Source of the DNA: Candidatus Omnitrophota bacterium
GTDB lineage: Bacteria; Omnitrophota; Gorgyraeia; Zapsychrales; Zapsychraceae
Assembly: GCA_030634235.1 (NCBI GenBank)
Contig: DAOWBD010000031.1
Location: 1 to 8,662 of the forward strand
Length of the DNA: 8,662 nt
Reading direction: 5' to 3'
The notes beneath the pieces were generated by a model. That model did not search any database and was not told the DNA's origin. It saw nothing but the letters and a program-made list of their open reading frames with translations. How positions within the stretch are numbered: the first letter of the stretch is position 1; every line of letters starts with the position of its first letter. Made by a program: the position numbers and the translations under genes. Shown piece by piece: positions 6,554 through 8,662 of the stretch.

Positions 6554-6767
6554 AAGGTGCTCCTTTCCGATGGAATTCTTCAGGAGGGAGTCCGGCTGCA
6601 AAAGATTATAATCTTTCTATACCAATATAATAATTAGTGCTAAAGTATGAGGATAGATGTTCCAAAAAGAAGGAAATCAACTTCGAACGTAATGACCCCC
6701 AGCTCCAATCTTAAATACAAGTTTTTATTTTTTTGCTAATAATATTATTTAGGGAAAGTGCGCGTGT
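6554..6767 (+). other. A+T-rich intergenic region between the dehydrogenase and the ACT-domain gene
   Basis: A 214-base stretch without a convincing gene. It begins with a short imperfect-terminator-like hairpin (AAAGG 6553-6557, CCTTT 6562-6566) that has no clean T tract. It then holds a perfect 16-base palindrome (6601-6616) and two TATAAT hexamers (6607-6612 and 6626-6631) without a good -35 partner, and ends in a T-rich tract (6722-6734). The drop in G+C compared with the genes on either side suggests a transcription boundary here, with a promoter for the ACT-ppiC pair somewhere in the right half. I cannot place that promoter with confidence. Confidence 0.6.
6601..6616 (+). repeat. Perfect 16-base palindrome
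   Basis: AAAGATTATAATCTTT equals its own reverse complement and contains TATAAT at its centre. It lies 48 bases after the dehydrogenase stop and about 150 bases before the ACT-domain start. Without G+C pairs or a loop it is a poor terminator; a dimeric repressor site overlapping a -10 box is a possible reading. A chance palindrome in A+T-rich DNA cannot be excluded. Confidence 0.45.
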
Positions 6768-7184
6768 ATGATCAAAGCAGTTTTGGACCGGCAATTGATG
6801 ATCAGCGTTGATAATGATGTAGGTATGCTAGCGGCTGTGACCAGCGTGATCACTTCGACGGGGATTAACCTGTTGGCCAACTGTGCTTATGCGATAGGGG
6901 ATAATGCCGCGTTTATGTTCGTCACGGATGATAACAATGCCGCGAAAAAATTGCTGGAATCGCATAATGTTAACGTTCAAGAGGAGGAAGTCATTCTGCT
7001 CTCCATTGATAACAAGCCGGGGGTGCTCCGGGCGGTGACGGATAAGATGGCGGAGGCCGGGATTGATCTGACGCTGATGTACGGGAGCGTTGATCCGAGT
7101 GCGGAGGTCGCAAGGATTATCCTTATTGCTAAAAACAATCTTGATGTCATGATGTTAATTAAAACAGAGTTGGAACGTAGTTAG
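6768..7184 (+). CDS. Small tandem ACT-domain protein
   Basis: A 138-residue protein consisting of two ACT domains with nothing else. Domain 1 is about residues 8-68, with SVDNDVGMLAAVTSVI (13-28) and GINLLANCAYA (32-42). Domain 2 is about 75-135, with DNKPGVLRAVTDKMAEAGID (81-100). The D-x-x-G-x-L turns and the following helix are the parts that usually bind a small ligand, often an amino acid, at a domain interface. Stand-alone ACT pairs like this are taken to be amino-acid-responsive regulators, but the ligand and partner are unknown. The start is ATG 6768, since the first strand would be lost from a later one; the nearest purine run (AGGGAAAG, 6751-6758) is rather far upstream. It is followed 16 bases later by ppiC and is likely co-transcribed with it. 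Confidence 0.85.
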   Translation: MIKAVLDRQLMISVDNDVGMLAAVTSVITSTGINLLANCAYAIGDNAAFMFVTDDNNAAKKLLESHNVNVQEEEVILLSIDNKPGVLRAVTDKMAEAGIDLTLMYGSVDPSAEVARIILIAKNNLDVMMLIKTELERS

Positions 7185-7187
7185 AGT

Positions 7188-7195
7188 AAAGGAGG
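7188..7195 (+). promoter_or_regulatory. Strong ribosome binding site for ppiC
   Basis: AAAGGAGG, a near-full anti-16S match, lies five bases before GTG 7201 and confirms that non-ATG start. It sits within the short gap after the ACT-domain stop. Confidence 0.8.
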
Positions 7196-7200
7196 TTCTT

Positions 7201-7482
7201 GTGGCAAAAGCATCAGCGAGACATATTTTAGTGAATACGCAGGAGGAATGTGAAGAATTAAAGACCAAGATCGGGAGCGGTGAAGATTTTGCCGAAATAG
7301 CCAAACAGCATTCGCAATGCCCGTCAGGCCAAAAGGGCGGGGCTTTAGGAGAATTTAGCCCGGGTCAGATGGTCAAAGAGTTTGATGATGTTGTTTTCAC
7401 CGCCGAGGTTGGCAAGACTCACGGTCCGGTACAGACGCAGTTTGGATATCACCTTATTCAGATTACGAACCGCGAAGATTAA
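7201..7482 (+). CDS. ppiC: Parvulin-type peptidyl-prolyl cis-trans isomerase (PpiC-like)
   Basis: A 93-residue protein, the same length as E. coli PpiC and made only of the rotamase domain. Seen: ARHILV with His8, CPSGQKGGALGEFSPGQM (40-57) with Cys40, Met57 and Phe61 of the active-site pocket, and TQFGYHLI (79-86) with His84. These are the parvulin residues that surround the proline-containing substrate. No signal peptide or membrane segment is present, so this is the cytosolic stand-alone form rather than a SurA or PrsA type. It would speed proline isomerisation in folding proteins. The GTG start is set by the strong ribosome binding site and by alignment with the MAK opening of E. coli PpiC. 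The link to the ACT-domain gene before it is positional only. Confidence 0.95.
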   Translation: MAKASARHILVNTQEECEELKTKIGSGEDFAEIAKQHSQCPSGQKGGALGEFSPGQMVKEFDDVVFTAEVGKTHGPVQTQFGYHLIQITNRED

Positions 7483-7525
7483 TAAAGCGGGCTATTTCAA
7501 GAGTGTGGGCTTTTTGCTTAAGACA

Positions 7526-7554
7526 TTGTTAAATCCAAACGGATATATTAAAAT
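7526..7554 (+). promoter_or_regulatory. Candidate sigma-70-type promoter for the hybrid kinase gene
   Basis: TTGTTA (7526-7531) and TAAAAT (7549-7554) are separated by 17 bases, matching four of six and five of six consensus bases. A start near 7561 would leave a leader of about 40 bases before ATG 7601. The surrounding 7483-7600 gap is A+T-rich and otherwise holds only a weak AAAGC/GCTTT pairing after ppiC that is not a convincing terminator. Confidence 0.4.
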
Positions 7555-7600
7555 AAAAGATATTTAAACGGGTTTTTATAGCCAACCAAAGAGATTGATT

Positions 7601-8662
7601 ATGGACTACGATAATGATCACAATTCGGAATTAGAAAAAGCAAAGACCAGATTCTTAAACGGAATGTCGAGCGAGATCCAGAGAGCCATGAAAGATGTTT
7701 TAAAACATAGCGATCTTATCAAGAAGACGGGATTAAGCGAGGAGCAAAATGGATATATCGACACCATATATGTCAACGCGCATAAACTTTCCTGGGTTGT
7801 TAATGATATATTGGATTTTTGCCGGTTGGAGCTTGGAAAAGTTGACCTGCAGTCTATCGATTTTAATATTGAATATTTGATCAATGATGTCTTCAGAAAG
7901 GCTGTGGAGCAAAAAAAAGACAATCCGGTCGACACCTATATTGATATCGATAAGAATGTTCCCCTGGACCTTGTCGGTGATCCTACCCGGTTGCGCCAGG
8001 TCTTAGTTAATCTGCTTAGTAACGCGCTGAAATTCACAAAACAGGGAGAGGTTGGTATTACGGCCCATCTCATGAATTCGTCCGGTTCAAATGTCGGTGA
8101 CGAGGTTTTTCTGCGCATTATTGTCAAAGATAGCGGGCAAGGCATTGTGTCGGAACGGCAGGACCCCATCTTTGAATTTCATAGCTGCGAAGATCCTTCA
8201 AAGTCGTGGGAATATGGCGGGACAGGATTAGGGCTGTCTATTTGTAAACTTGTCATCGAGTCTATGGGAGGGACGATTACGGTTGAGTCGGAAGAAGGGA
8301 AGGGGAGCAAATTTGTTATAACACTTTCCTTTGCAAAAGGTCAGTCGCTGCGTGAGAAAGGGATTTATTCTTTAACAAGAAGAGAATTGGTCGGCAAGAA
8401 AGCGGTCATTGTTGACGATAATGAGATCGCGCGAAAGATCCTCAAGAAAGGCTGTGAAACGATGGGCATTGATGTTCTTTTAATTTCAGAGTCGCCCAAG
8501 GAAGTTTTGCAAATGCTTGATGATTCTTTGAGCCAAGGGGAGAGGCCCGACTTGATCCTGTGTGATCTTATGATGCCCGAGATGGACGGCTATGAGCTGG
8601 CGCGGATCATTCGGGCGAATGATGGTTTTAGAGATGTTAAATTGATCGCGGTGACCTCGGCC
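7601..8662 (+). CDS. Soluble histidine-kinase/receiver hybrid with the phosphoacceptor His replaced (partial, runs off the window)
   Basis: An open frame of 354 codons to the window edge with no stop. Residues about 12-82 form a HisKA-like two-helix segment. The canonical S-H-E-I-R-T-P-M reads S-S-E-I-Q-R-A-M (23-30), so Ser24 replaces the phosphoacceptor His and the conserved Pro is lost. The ATPase domain (about 88-246) is intact: N-box DPTRLRQVLVNLLSNALKF (127-145, Asn137 and Asn141), G1 DSGQGI (177-182), F-box IFEF (190-193) and G2 GGTGLGLSI (206-214). A receiver domain starts at about 265 with VIVDD (Asp272, Asp273), phosphorylatable Asp322 in LILCDLMMPEMDGYE, and Thr352; the conserved Lys lies beyond the window. 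No membrane segment or PAS/GAF sensor precedes it, and an in-frame stop at 7565-7567 limits the N-terminus. It may signal through a partner kinase or a non-canonical residue. Confidence 0.88.
   Translation, partial: MDYDNDHNSELEKAKTRFLNGMSSEIQRAMKDVLKHSDLIKKTGLSEEQNGYIDTIYVNAHKLSWVVNDILDFCRLELGKVDLQSIDFNIEYLINDVFRKAVEQKKDNPVDTYIDIDKNVPLDLVGDPTRLRQVLVNLLSNALKFTKQGEVGITAHLMNSSGSNVGDEVFLRIIVKDSGQGIVSERQDPIFEFHSCEDPSKSWEYGGTGLGLSICKLVIESMGGTITVESEEGKGSKFVITLSFAKGQSLREKGIYSLTRRELVGKKAVIVDDNEIARKILKKGCETMGIDVLLISESPKEVLQMLDDSLSQGERPDLILCDLMMPEMDGYELARIIRANDGFRDVKLIAVTSA

Noticed and set aside
6553..6566. AAAGG/CCTTT hairpin just after the dehydrogenase
   Set aside because: The stem has five pairs and no following T tract, so it is not a convincing terminator; it is mentioned only in the gap description.
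6647..6739. A 30-codon frame in the A+T-rich gap (begins MRIDVPKRRK)
   Set aside because: There is no ribosome binding site, the composition simply follows the local bases, and it ends in a T-rich run of Phe codons; nothing suggests a real peptide.
7483..7525. Possible Rho-independent terminator after ppiC (AAAGC with GCTTTTT)
   Set aside because: Only about five base pairs enclose a long unpaired loop, so the hairpin is too weak to call.
7618..8169. Long reverse-strand open frames opposite the kinase
   Set aside because: The forward frame carries complete kinase N, G1, F and G2 boxes; the reverse translations show no recognisable motif and are shadows.

Overview
The window reads as ordinary bacterial chromosome with every supported gene on the + strand. 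It contains ten complete protein genes, one gene cut by the left edge and one cut by the right edge. I see no rRNA, tRNA, insertion sequence, CRISPR array or phage gene. The rpiB-glyA-nrdR order, GTG/ATG starts with GGAGG-type ribosome binding sites and a PpiC-type parvulin fit a Gram-negative-type bacterium. Uncultured lineages such as Omnitrophota, or deltaproteobacteria-like groups, are possible, but the sequence alone does not fix the phylum.

Region 1 (1-2778): the tail of an unidentified gene, then rpiB (pentose phosphate isomerase B), glyA (serine hydroxymethyltransferase), nrdR (ribonucleotide reductase repressor) and a bifunctional-nuclease-domain (BFN/DUF151) protein. The genes are tightly packed. 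The first three concern ribose-5-phosphate, one-carbon units and deoxynucleotide control, which all feed nucleotide supply.

Region 2 (2797-6553): a CCA-adding/poly(A) polymerase-family nucleotidyltransferase with an HD domain, a macro domain fused to a NUDIX hydrolase, a single-pass membrane protein of unknown function, and a carbonyl-reductase-like short-chain dehydrogenase. The last two overlap by four bases (ATGA). The macro-NUDIX fusion suggests ADP-ribose metabolism: released ADP-ribose would be split to AMP and ribose 5-phosphate, which is the substrate of RpiB encoded upstream.

Region 3 (6554-8662): a 214-base A+T-rich gap with a perfect 16-base palindrome, then a small tandem-ACT-domain protein and ppiC as a pair. 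A 118-base gap with a plausible sigma-70-like promoter follows. Last comes the start of a soluble histidine-kinase/receiver hybrid that runs off the window. Its usual phosphoacceptor histidine is a serine while the ATP-binding boxes and the receiver aspartates visible in the window are kept.

The most interesting items are the His-less hybrid kinase, the macro-NUDIX fusion, and the unknown membrane protein coupled to the dehydrogenase. I found no clear evidence of a wholly new multi-gene system.
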